This document shows, piece by piece, positions 30,298-39,067 of a DNA stretch of 64,000 bases. The stretch's first letter is position 1. Every line of letters begins with the position of its first letter. The translations under genes were made by a program, and so were the position numbers. A model generated the notes under the pieces. That model was not told the origin of the DNA. It worked only from the letters and a program-made list of their open reading frames with translations, and ran no database searches. This DNA is from Debaryomyces hansenii CBS767 (Eukaryota; Ascomycota; Pichiomycetes; Serinales; Debaryomycetaceae), in contig NC_006044.2 of NCBI RefSeq assembly GCF_000006445.2, positions 124,001 through 188,000 on the forward strand. The letters are read 5' to 3'.

Positions 30298-30933
30298 ATG
30301 CCGTTTATAATCGTACATAAAGACCAATACGAATCCGAATCCCCCAGCTTCTTTTCTATCCAAGGACTTCAAAATCAATATAGGTATTATCCCCTAGCAT
30401 CTGCGCATGAAGTCTGGTCTGACTTATCAGGAAACTCTTTTAAAAGGTGCATCCAAGAGAACAGCTTTCTATATGACGAAACAGTGAAAAACCTCGATAC
30501 AGAACCAAAGTTTTCGTTCTTCGAAAACGACCTTAAACCAGTACTCTATAAAATGCAATTGAAGGAACAATTACAAAATGAAAGAATTGACTTTGATTCC
30601 TACAGAGCCGGCGAGCTTGGGAATTTAAATACACCAGAGCTAAAGAAATGTATCAACGTTGGCAACACCAGCCGGATCAACATCCATGAATCTGATTTCC
30701 ATGACTTTCGGCTGAAATCTCTCGAGGATTATTCTAGTTACAGATACGACCCAGAAAACTACAAATCATATTGTCCTAAATACTACAATTGCTCTGAAAA
30801 AGAGACAGAAGCATTCAAGACCTATATGACAGAATGTTTCTTGTTCGACTTGAATAACATGTGTATCGATTCTGATTTTCGTACTAAGCACTTCGATCCT
30901 AGATTGTCCTATGATCAGGTATTTGAACCTTGA
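30298..30933 (+). CDS. Unrecognised 211-residue protein rich in Tyr, Asp, Asn
   Basis: A hydrophilic protein with many aromatic and acidic residues (e.g. SYRAGELGNLNTPELKKCINVG; SYRYDPENYKSYCPKYYNCSE). No signal peptide, membrane helix, or known motif is visible; the six Cys are scattered and do not form a zinc-finger pattern. The ATG sits directly after an A-rich leader. It is divergent from the gene at 29411-30133. It could be a lineage-restricted gene; function unknown. Confidence 0.65.
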   Translation: MPFIIVHKDQYESESPSFFSIQGLQNQYRYYPLASAHEVWSDLSGNSFKRCIQENSFLYDETVKNLDTEPKFSFFENDLKPVLYKMQLKEQLQNERIDFDSYRAGELGNLNTPELKKCINVGNTSRINIHESDFHDFRLKSLEDYSSYRYDPENYKSYCPKYYNCSEKETEAFKTYMTECFLFDLNNMCIDSDFRTKHFDPRLSYDQVFEP

Positions 30934-31186
30934 ATATTTAGATATATTCTTAAATACGCCCTAATAGTCTCATATATACAGTTTACATACTCTATTGTTC
31001 TTTACTTGATATATAAAGCTATAAAGATACTCTTGAAAACGTGCCCCAATCATAGGTGGAACTACGAGTTCTGTTAGCATCAAAACTCGAAAAAAAAAAA
31101 AAATTTTGGCACAAAAATCTTGGGGTTGGGTATTAAATCTTCCAAAGCTATACATAGCGGTTGAATCTAATATTATACAATAGAGC

Positions 31187-32416
31187 ATGTCTTTCCAGGA
31201 TGTATTGAAGAGAGGAGATGATTTTCTCAACGAATATCCCAGAACCTCGAGATTATGGAACTATGCCTCTCATGCTACCTGCTTATTTATGATTTTACAG
31301 TCAAAACTTTTTTTAAATGTTCTATATAACCCCCATTTACACAATATAGAAAAACTAGATAGGGCGTTGGAAAAAGCGAGGTCTGAAAATAGGTCACTAT
31401 TGACAATGATGAACCATATGTCGGTTGTTGATGATCCAACATTCTATGCTGCATTGCCATTCAGATTTCATACAGATATTGAAACCATAAGATGGGGATT
31501 CGGTGCACACAATGTATGTTTTTCGAACAAGGCATTGTCGTGGTTTTTCAACTTGGGAAAGATATTGGGGACTAGAAGATTTGGGGATGGCCCTTTCCAA
31601 GGCTCATTGGACGCAGCTATTAGAATTTTGAGTCCTGATGACACCTTAGATTTAGAGTTTACCCCGGGGGTCAAGGAAGTGGCAAAACCAACATTGTTAC
31701 AGGAAATCAATGGTATTGGGCCCGTAGGAGGAAATACCACGATGTTAGCTGAAAAAATAAGACCAACTGCAGAATCTACAAATCTTCTCATGTCCAAATC
31801 GCCCTTCATTCGTACCAAAACTTCATGGTTCCACGTATTCCCTGAAGGCTTTGTGTTGCAGCTACAAGAACCACATCAAAATTCGATGCGTTATTTCAAA
31901 TGGGGTATCTCCCGGTTGATCCTTGAGAGTACTCGTACTCCTGTTGTCGTACCGATATTCACATATGGGTTTGAGAAAGTGGCACCCGAGGACTCTGCCG
32001 ATAAGGGAATTAATAGATGGCTACCCTCAAACATAGGTGCAGAAATACATATTAACATAGGTGACCCCATTCCTGATGAGACATTAGAATCATACAGAAA
32101 GAAATGGAGAGACTTATGCAATAAATATATTGATCCGAAGAATCCTACCGATTTATCAGAAGAGCTTAAAACCGGTAAGATGGCAAAACGTTTGAGGTCT
32201 GACCTTGCTGCTGAATTAAGGGAAGCTGTTTTGGCCATCAGAAATTCATTAGGTGTATTTAAACCTGAAGATCCTCGCTTCAAAAATCCAGTATTTTGGG
32301 AAGAATATACGAGGACTGAAGGCAAAAGTGATCCAGATGTTCGGTTTATTGGTAAGAACTGGGCTATCAAGAGGTTACAGAAGCATCTACCCGAATACAG
32401 CGAAGATGAACCTTAA
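31187..32416 (+). CDS. TAZ1: Tafazzin, cardiolipin-remodelling lysophospholipid acyltransferase
   Basis: Transacylase on the intermembrane-space faces of mitochondrial membranes that matures cardiolipin. The acyltransferase HX4D box is NHMSVVDD (His77, Asp82). Further blocks: IRWGFGAHNVCFSNKALSWFF, FGDGPFQGSLDAAIRILSPDDTLDLEFTP, and HVFPEGFVLQLQEPHQNSMRYFKWGISRLILE. The C-terminal EGKSDPDVRFIGKNWAIKRLQKHLP matches yeast Taz1. The protein has 409 residues. KAR3 and RRP15 lie nearby, as in S. cerevisiae (YPR140W, YPR141C, YPR143W), with one extra gene inserted. Confidence 0.96.
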   Translation: MSFQDVLKRGDDFLNEYPRTSRLWNYASHATCLFMILQSKLFLNVLYNPHLHNIEKLDRALEKARSENRSLLTMMNHMSVVDDPTFYAALPFRFHTDIETIRWGFGAHNVCFSNKALSWFFNLGKILGTRRFGDGPFQGSLDAAIRILSPDDTLDLEFTPGVKEVAKPTLLQEINGIGPVGGNTTMLAEKIRPTAESTNLLMSKSPFIRTKTSWFHVFPEGFVLQLQEPHQNSMRYFKWGISRLILESTRTPVVVPIFTYGFEKVAPEDSADKGINRWLPSNIGAEIHINIGDPIPDETLESYRKKWRDLCNKYIDPKNPTDLSEELKTGKMAKRLRSDLAAELREAVLAIRNSLGVFKPEDPRFKNPVFWEEYTRTEGKSDPDVRFIGKNWAIKRLQKHLPEYSEDEP

Positions 32417-32556
32417 CTACAAAAGATAAGTAGTTCCTGTAAATAACGATTATGTAGTGTTTTCGCGCGTGAATCTAAGATGCTCTAATGAATATTAAAT
32501 TTTTTAGAATTAAGTAGACCACTACAACCCTATATCACAAGTTCTGAGCTCAAGAA

Positions 32557-35385
32557 ATGCATATTAGGGCACAGGCATTGCCATCCAAGCTAAGGAATGC
32601 AATACATTTTTCGAGATTTTCGACATGTATTTGCACACCGAGGTTTATATCTGTTATGGAGGATTGCCCCAGCATTACGAAGCCTATTATCCATCATCGA
32701 GCATATTCAAAGGTATCTTGGTTTAACCCGTTGAGTAAGTTCAATGATCTGAAGAAGAGTTTGAATAAAGGAAATTTGGATGTAATTATCGAGGAACCGA
32801 ATGAAAATATTGAGACTACAGTAGAAGGAGATTATTTCCGAACGTTCAAGCATTATTTGAAAACTACCGAAATACCAGTAAACTTACGAAGACGTATATT
32901 AAGTGATAAGTTATCAGAGTTTGTAAACAAGGTGCCGAGCTTTGGCGAAAATCCTATGACACTCCCCATCTTGAACAGTGTTTTTTTAAACTTATATAAT
33001 CTTAATGGAAGACAATTTGAAGACTCGAAAACAGGATTAATAAAGGGGGTTTTAAACCTCGAGGATCTAATTGCGTTGTTTGAAAAGTCTTCCATAGCAG
33101 TGTCAAGTGGGAAAGATGGAGATGTACTCTTACCAGAGTTTATGGCTATTTTGGCACAATATTTTTTGAGACAGGAATCAAATTCGGTGCCAGTGAAGCT
33201 CTTAGTGCATGTCGTTGACTTGGGATCATCAGTTAGGTATAGTAACTTAAGAAATACATTAGAGTTACTCGTAAAAAGTAGGAAATCGAGTTTAACTCCT
33301 GAATTTACAATGCATTTATTGAAATATTATGATACTAAAGGGTTGTTATCACTGAGTGTGTTCGATGATATTTTGTTTGTGAGCAAACGGTATCCAAAGG
33401 CGGAGATAATCGATGATTATTTCTATTATAAATATATAGAGTATGTTGAGCTGTTGTATGCCGACGTACCACCTAGGGTTCACGAATACAAATGCTTGGA
33501 GAAAGATATTGACAGAATTCAAATTATTACCAACACAAAGGTTATAGAGGGTGCAGTACTTGATAAGTTATCGGTGGGAGTATGGCTTAAATTATTGAAG
33601 CTAACTACGGAGCTAGAGACTGTAAATAGGAGAGTTGAGACGCAACAATCGATTACAAAGATCCTAGATTTCATTGTTAATCAGCCTAAAGAGCAACTAG
33701 ATTCAACATTGCAATTGATTAAAGATGAAATATTTAAACAAGATTTTGGAGATGAAGCTCTAGCTGAGAATCTCCTATTAATAACATGGTCGAACCCTAG
33801 GTATAAGATTATTGCACAAATGTTGACTAATTATATTTTAGCATTTGATGTAAAGTTTTCGGAAATTTTAAGATTCCAAGCAGACGTACAGAATTTTGTT
33901 GGAAACGCACCGCAAGGTTTATCGGAAGTTGAATTAGCCAATACAGTCATTGATAGAGTAGACCAGTTGATTAAGAAACTAGAAGAAAATGAACTTGAAA
34001 GTGAAGAGAAGATCGACTTGTCAGAGTTATATAATAGGATTATTCAATCACTCCTTCCAATAGGAAGAATTTTGCCTAGGGGAGATTTCACTGACTCTAT
34101 AACGAGATATTTTCAAGAATCGCAAAATGTTGAGCCTTCTATATACTCGTACAAGTATCGTCTTGATAAAGCAATCGATCTATCAGATCATATACAAGCG
34201 ATCAATATTTTTGAAGATAGTTTGGAAAGCTTTACACAATGGCCATGCCATAGTGATCCAACAGTCCATCGTTCCTTGAATGATTTAATTATTCTTATAT
34301 GCCATAATATGGATGATATTCAGCTGATTTTTCCAATTTTTACGAAAATCAAACAACAAATGGTCAACACGCGATGTAGCGTTGGAGCAATTAAATCAAT
34401 GGCAGTAAAAATGTTACGAGCTCAATATGTCGGTGATTTAATCGAAATGCTCAAGAGAGAATTACCAAAAATAGATAAAGATGATACCATAAAATTACCA
34501 ATCGAAGGCGAATACGGTATGAAGTATGGGGAACTCTTTAAAATTTTGCATGAATTTGTAATAACATACAATAATGAAGAGACGCATGAGACAAATTGGG
34601 TTTTATATGGGGAGTTACACAAATATTTCCATGTTCCGTATGATACTTACTTACCAGCAATTAAGTTTTTCAGTGAAAAAGATAGATTAAATGCAGCATT
34701 AATCATATTTAGACAGATTAAAAAGTTGAGTGAATTGCATGGAAATCATAACCACTTACCACCTCTGAGAGATATGTATATGTATTTGTTCCAAGTATTT
34801 GGTGATAAATTGTATGAAGAAGGAGTTGAGGAGGTGCATGAATATCTAAAGATGGATATAAGTATTCCTAAACAAGATATTTCTTTGCAGAATGCAATTT
34901 TGAATGCATATTCTAATTTACAAGAAGTGGGTAGAGCCAAGGATTTATTCATATCAATGTCAACCGTCCCAAAGTTGATAGGAGGAATTAATGAAGAAAC
35001 AATCCAGATAATGATCAAAACATATACATACAGCGATATGATATACGTACAAAAATTTTGGAATAATTTATCACAATATGGAATAATCCCGAACTATCCT
35101 ATTTATAGACAATACCTAATTGCGCATGTATATCACGGACTTATTGAAGATGCAATTCAACTCACGGAAGATATGAAAGACTACGATTTGGAAGTGTCGG
35201 GCGATACTTTACTTTCGATGCACAACTATTGTTTGGAAGCTTCTGATCAAAAACAAATTGCCGAATGGGCAACCGAAAACTACAAGGACAAATGGGATGA
35301 GGTAGTCAACTCAGGCTATTTGAAGGGCGCTGAACAATATATGCCCGAAAATAATTTAATTGTTGGCAGTAATGCTAGTGATTAA
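32557..35385 (+). CDS. PPR-like mitochondrial protein, 942 residues, orthologue uncertain
   Basis: A long helical-repeat protein with a basic, Ser-rich N-terminus (ALPSKLRNAIHFSRFSTC) suited to mitochondrial import. Helix pairs resembling degenerate pentatricopeptide repeats run through the second half (e.g. LQNAILNAYSNLQEVGRAKDLFISM; YRQYLIAHVYHGLIEDAIQLTEDMKDYDLEV). Such proteins in yeasts bind individual mitochondrial mRNAs or rRNA. It lies between TAZ1 and KAR3, which are adjacent in S. cerevisiae. Which of the fast-evolving yeast PPR genes it corresponds to cannot be decided by eye. Confidence 0.75.
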   Translation: MHIRAQALPSKLRNAIHFSRFSTCICTPRFISVMEDCPSITKPIIHHRAYSKVSWFNPLSKFNDLKKSLNKGNLDVIIEEPNENIETTVEGDYFRTFKHYLKTTEIPVNLRRRILSDKLSEFVNKVPSFGENPMTLPILNSVFLNLYNLNGRQFEDSKTGLIKGVLNLEDLIALFEKSSIAVSSGKDGDVLLPEFMAILAQYFLRQESNSVPVKLLVHVVDLGSSVRYSNLRNTLELLVKSRKSSLTPEFTMHLLKYYDTKGLLSLSVFDDILFVSKRYPKAEIIDDYFYYKYIEYVELLYADVPPRVHEYKCLEKDIDRIQIITNTKVIEGAVLDKLSVGVWLKLLKLTTELETVNRRVETQQSITKILDFIVNQPKEQLDSTLQLIKDEIFKQDFGDEALAENLLLITWSNPRYKIIAQMLTNYILAFDVKFSEILRFQADVQNFVGNAPQGLSEVELANTVIDRVDQLIKKLEENELESEEKIDLSELYNRIIQSLLPIGRILPRGDFTDSITRYFQESQNVEPSIYSYKYRLDKAIDLSDHIQAINIFEDSLESFTQWPCHSDPTVHRSLNDLIILICHNMDDIQLIFPIFTKIKQQMVNTRCSVGAIKSMAVKMLRAQYVGDLIEMLKRELPKIDKDDTIKLPIEGEYGMKYGELFKILHEFVITYNNEETHETNWVLYGELHKYFHVPYDTYLPAIKFFSEKDRLNAALIIFRQIKKLSELHGNHNHLPPLRDMYMYLFQVFGDKLYEEGVEEVHEYLKMDISIPKQDISLQNAILNAYSNLQEVGRAKDLFISMSTVPKLIGGINEETIQIMIKTYTYSDMIYVQKFWNNLSQYGIIPNYPIYRQYLIAHVYHGLIEDAIQLTEDMKDYDLEVSGDTLLSMHNYCLEASDQKQIAEWATENYKDKWDEVVNSGYLKGAEQYMPENNLIVGSNASD

Positions 35386-35438
35386 ATCTGTACATATGTA
35401 ATATATCCGTTTATTAATACAATAATATAGATTATAAA

Positions 35439-37631
35439 TTATCTCGAATTAGGCTTACTAGAACCAATCTTTGTGCAATTAACTTTGGTAGCAAACCTGA
35501 GCGAATTAACGGTTTCATTAAAATTCTTGGATAATGGTGAAATATTGACAAACATCAATGTTTTCGAATTTCCTCCAAGACTATGCTTCAAGAGATATGT
35601 AAGCTTTGAGTTTCTATAAGGTATGTGTTGTTGGCTCTGGCCACTTTGCTGTTGTTGACCCAATGAATATATTACGTCTCCTAGGCAAGACAATGATTTA
35701 TTAATTGCCTGCGTCTCTTTCAACCTCTCGCCTTTCGCTTGTGAACTATTCAATCTTTCAGAACCAGCCAAGTCAATAAGATTCAATGAACCCTCACTGG
35801 TTTCACCAGTTTCAATATTTTTACCAAGTAGCTTCAAAATAAATATTGAATGAGACCTAGATGATCGTTCATTTGACCTAGTAGAGGCTGTCGATCTGTT
35901 TTTTGATGCTTTTTCTAAAATTGATTTTGCTTGATTCTTACATGTTACATTAATAGTCGCTACGTTTGTCACAGATGTTTTATCATTTATATCATCGTGC
36001 TTTATCTCATGTTTTTTTGAATTACCGACAGGAGATAGTAAATCAACTATTGTTTCGTTGTAAATTTCAAGAAATTGCCCTTCAACAGAATATGACCAAC
36101 CTTTCAACGATAACTCTTGGATATTATCAAAGATCATCTGGATTGAAAGTGGGATCATACCTGTATCAGGATGTGACATTGTCCACGTCTTACCTGAACC
36201 AGTTTGACCATAGGCAAAAACGCATACATTTTTCCCATCCAAAGATGATTGAATTAGTTGAGAAAGTTCCCCAAAGATATCTTCGTTTAGCAGATCTGGC
36301 AGAAATATCTTGTCGAAATGAAATTTATAGGACATGTTATTTTTTTTACTTTGGTGTAATGAATATGATGATTGCCCATTACCTGTGTTCTCATCAAATG
36401 GGTCCTTTGAAATTACCAAGTCTTGGCTTGCATCATCATTGAAGTCATCATCACTGAAATCCATTGAGATAAGGTTCTCCTTATCAGGTCCTTTATTATT
36501 AGACATTTGTTGTGGTCGTATACGACAGAATACACGGATATTTCCTTTGAGCTGTTGAAGTTTATCATGTAGCACACGTCTTACATTTTCTTGGCCAGCT
36601 AATTGAACGTTAATCATTTCGGCTTTCTTATTAAAGTCATTAATACTCATAGATTTGTCTTCAAAAGATCTTTCGATATGCTCGCTTGTGGTCTTCATAC
36701 TAGATATTTTATTCTTCAAATTAGCTATTTCCATTTCTTTATTATGAAACTTTGATTTTAATTCATACAATTTAGAATTTAAGTCTGAATTAACTTCATA
36801 CAAGCCCTTCGATATATCATTGGTAAGATTTTCATATTCGTCTGATTTGGAAACAGTTTCGTTATTCAAGGTTTCAATATCACGTTGGAGACCCACAACT
36901 GTCTCGTCCATATTCGAACTCAATTGGATCAATTTTTTATTATGTTCTTCTTTAAGTTTGATAAGTTTCCGATTCAAATCCTGCTCCTGCCCTTTTATCA
37001 GTTTCTCAAGATCTTCACATTTTTCCGACAACTGGTGCCTCTCTGCTTGATATTTATACACATTCTCATTAATCACCTTCTCTATCAGGAGACTTATTTG
37101 TTCCTTCAAGACCTGGAGCTTCTCCTCGTGTGCAATATTGAGTTGTTTCGACATCAATTCGTACTTGTCTTGCAACGTTTTTAACGACTCCTGTTCGTGG
37201 TGCTTTAACTCGTCGATATCATCACTAATATTTGACGCCAGTTCTTTCCATTTCAAATACTCGTCATCCAACTTGAAATTCTCAAACTCCTGGTTAGCTT
37301 TCTGCGTTTTTAACGTCATTATCTTTGTATTTAGTTGTGCTATTTCGTCATTCTTCTGCTCGATTGATTTGCTTAATTTGAGTAATCGGAGCAGCTGATT
37401 ACCCTCAACTTGCGACAACCGACCTAGCATATTATCGCTATGATTGGAATATATAGATCTTCCTAATTTATTACTCTTATGGCTCTCTTTGGCTGAATCA
37501 ATCCGTTGTCGTTTCCGTCCTGGTGATTCAAAGTGATGCCCAGATTTATAATGCTTAACTGAATTGGAATTTAACACCAGAGGCAGTGTTTTCAAAAGAG
37601 CATGGAATTCAATCGACTCGTCGCCATCCAT
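35439..37631 (-). CDS. KAR3: Kinesin-14 motor Kar3
   Basis: Minus-end-directed C-terminal kinesin acting in karyogamy, spindle function and microtubule depolymerisation. A basic, disordered N-terminus (about residues 1-80) precedes a coiled coil (about 85-360) and the neck LQQLKGNIRVFCRIRP typical of kinesin-14. The motor contains the P-loop GQTGSGKT (about residues 474-481), switch I NERSSRSHSIF, switch II LIDLAGSE, and ends in NSLRFATKVNCTKIG. The length of 730 residues equals the family norm. It is divergent from RRP15 (217 bp between starts). Confidence 0.96.
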   Translation of the reverse strand: MDGDESIEFHALLKTLPLVLNSNSVKHYKSGHHFESPGRKRQRIDSAKESHKSNKLGRSIYSNHSDNMLGRLSQVEGNQLLRLLKLSKSIEQKNDEIAQLNTKIMTLKTQKANQEFENFKLDDEYLKWKELASNISDDIDELKHHEQESLKTLQDKYELMSKQLNIAHEEKLQVLKEQISLLIEKVINENVYKYQAERHQLSEKCEDLEKLIKGQEQDLNRKLIKLKEEHNKKLIQLSSNMDETVVGLQRDIETLNNETVSKSDEYENLTNDISKGLYEVNSDLNSKLYELKSKFHNKEMEIANLKNKISSMKTTSEHIERSFEDKSMSINDFNKKAEMINVQLAGQENVRRVLHDKLQQLKGNIRVFCRIRPQQMSNNKGPDKENLISMDFSDDDFNDDASQDLVISKDPFDENTGNGQSSYSLHQSKKNNMSYKFHFDKIFLPDLLNEDIFGELSQLIQSSLDGKNVCVFAYGQTGSGKTWTMSHPDTGMIPLSIQMIFDNIQELSLKGWSYSVEGQFLEIYNETIVDLLSPVGNSKKHEIKHDDINDKTSVTNVATINVTCKNQAKSILEKASKNRSTASTRSNERSSRSHSIFILKLLGKNIETGETSEGSLNLIDLAGSERLNSSQAKGERLKETQAINKSLSCLGDVIYSLGQQQQSGQSQQHIPYRNSKLTYLLKHSLGGNSKTLMFVNISPLSKNFNETVNSLRFATKVNCTKIGSSKPNSR

Positions 37632-37789
37632 GTTATGTATCTTATATTAATCTTAATCAAACGCTAACGAAACTTATCTAAAACCAGTTATTGAATTGTA
37701 AACAAATGGGACATATTTAGGTATGCATATAAGCCAAAATATTCTGTTGTGTTTGTGTAACTAAATTATAAGTAGATTTTTTAATCTAT

Positions 37790-37797
37790 GAGATGAG
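37790..37797. promoter_or_regulatory. PAC-like GAGATGAG element upstream of RRP15
   Basis: GAGATGAG at 37790-37797, about 52 bp before the RRP15 ATG. The identical octamer is found on one strand or the other before UTP15 and NOP7. Confidence 0.5.
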
Positions 37798-37848
37798 GTC
37801 TACTCTACTAGATATACAAGATAACCAAATAGATAGCATATTAACATA

Positions 37849-38604
37849 ATGGGAGCAGCAGCTAAGAAACAAAGAACCAGTAAAAATGGTGATGCTAAAG
37901 TAACTAAGAAAATAGAGAAGAAAAATGAAGTAATCACATCGGATGAAAAAAATGAAAGTGTTGAATCATCGGATGAAGACAACGAAAATTTAGAAGATAT
38001 TGAAGGAGATGACGAAGTGGATATTGAAGTAGACGACGAAGTTGATGTCGACGGAATTTCGTCAGATGAAGAAGCAGAAGGGGATGAAGAAGAGGATGAA
38101 GATTCGTCGGAATATGATGGGGAGGATGACGAGATTCCTAAGATCAAGAAGAAGAAGAACTTGGACGATGGATCCGAATCATTCGCAAATGCATTCAATG
38201 CTATTGTTGGATCACGTTTGAAGGCATATAATAGAAAGGATCCTATATTAACCAAGAATAAGACCACTTTGAAGAAATTGGAATCCGACAAATTAGAAGC
38301 CAAGGCCAAAAGGTTGATTTTGTCAGAAAAGAAACAAGTGCATGATAAAAATCGTGTTAAAAACTTGTTGCCATCTGCTAGTGAGCCAGAAAAAGTCAGA
38401 ACAATCATTCACAATGAAAGACAATTGAAAAAGGTTGCCCAAAAGGGTGTAGTGAGGTTATTTAACGCAGTTTTATCTACTCAAATCAAAACTAATGAGG
38501 AACTTGGTCAAGAGAAAGTTGGTCAAACAAAGAAGGAAGAGTTGATGAATGAAATATCGAAAGAAAAATTCTTGGATCTTGTGCAAGCAGCAGGCCAATC
38601 TTAA
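37849..38604 (+). CDS. RRP15: 60S pre-ribosomal factor Rrp15
   Basis: Nucleolar protein required for processing of the 27S pre-rRNA. The N-terminal third is Lys-rich then very acidic (Glu/Asp runs at about residues 25-95). The conserved core reads SFANAFNAIVGSRLKAYNRKDPIL, then ERQLKKVAQKGVVRLFNAVLSTQ, both hallmarks of Rrp15. The length is 251 residues. The reverse-strand frame over the acidic run is a shadow. Position beside KAR3 is conserved with S. cerevisiae. Confidence 0.94.
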   Translation: MGAAAKKQRTSKNGDAKVTKKIEKKNEVITSDEKNESVESSDEDNENLEDIEGDDEVDIEVDDEVDVDGISSDEEAEGDEEEDEDSSEYDGEDDEIPKIKKKKNLDDGSESFANAFNAIVGSRLKAYNRKDPILTKNKTTLKKLESDKLEAKAKRLILSEKKQVHDKNRVKNLLPSASEPEKVRTIIHNERQLKKVAQKGVVRLFNAVLSTQIKTNEELGQEKVGQTKKEELMNEISKEKFLDLVQAAGQS

Positions 38605-39067
38605 GCTCTATGTGCATACTGTTAATTCTGCCTGAAGCGTGATGCCCATTTTCATGAAATATATTGGCAATATTGGCCCCACATTCTTAATTATCTTGTC
38701 TTTTTAGAGAAGTTGTATATTAGTAATATATGAGATTGATTCAATAGTATTTTTTATCTTAATTTGGAAGCGTTTCCATGCTTTCAAAATCTCCATAATG
38801 CATGGAAGTACTTTAACTGTAGAAAACCATTTCAGAACACAGTCACCATGTATATAAACAAGCAAGGCTGAAAGCTAAATATGTCAATCTGGTTAAATGA
38901 ATAAGAGGACCGATGTAATGGTTGCGAATTATAAAATTTTGAAATATCTCATTTTGGAGATTATTCCGAGTATTATTCAATATTCATTATATGACCCTAT
39001 ATAAATGACTCCTTGCCCCCAGAGCTACTTTTGCTTTAATTAAAAAGAAAGAAGTGAATAAGTCAAT
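38605..39067. other. Intergenic spacer upstream of the first BSC6-like transporter
   Basis: A 463-bp spacer without a gene. The last 60 bases resemble the corresponding region before the second transporter (a CTACTTTTGCT/CTACTTTTACT block, then AAAGAA-rich leader), showing that the tandem duplication included the proximal promoter. Confidence 0.6.
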
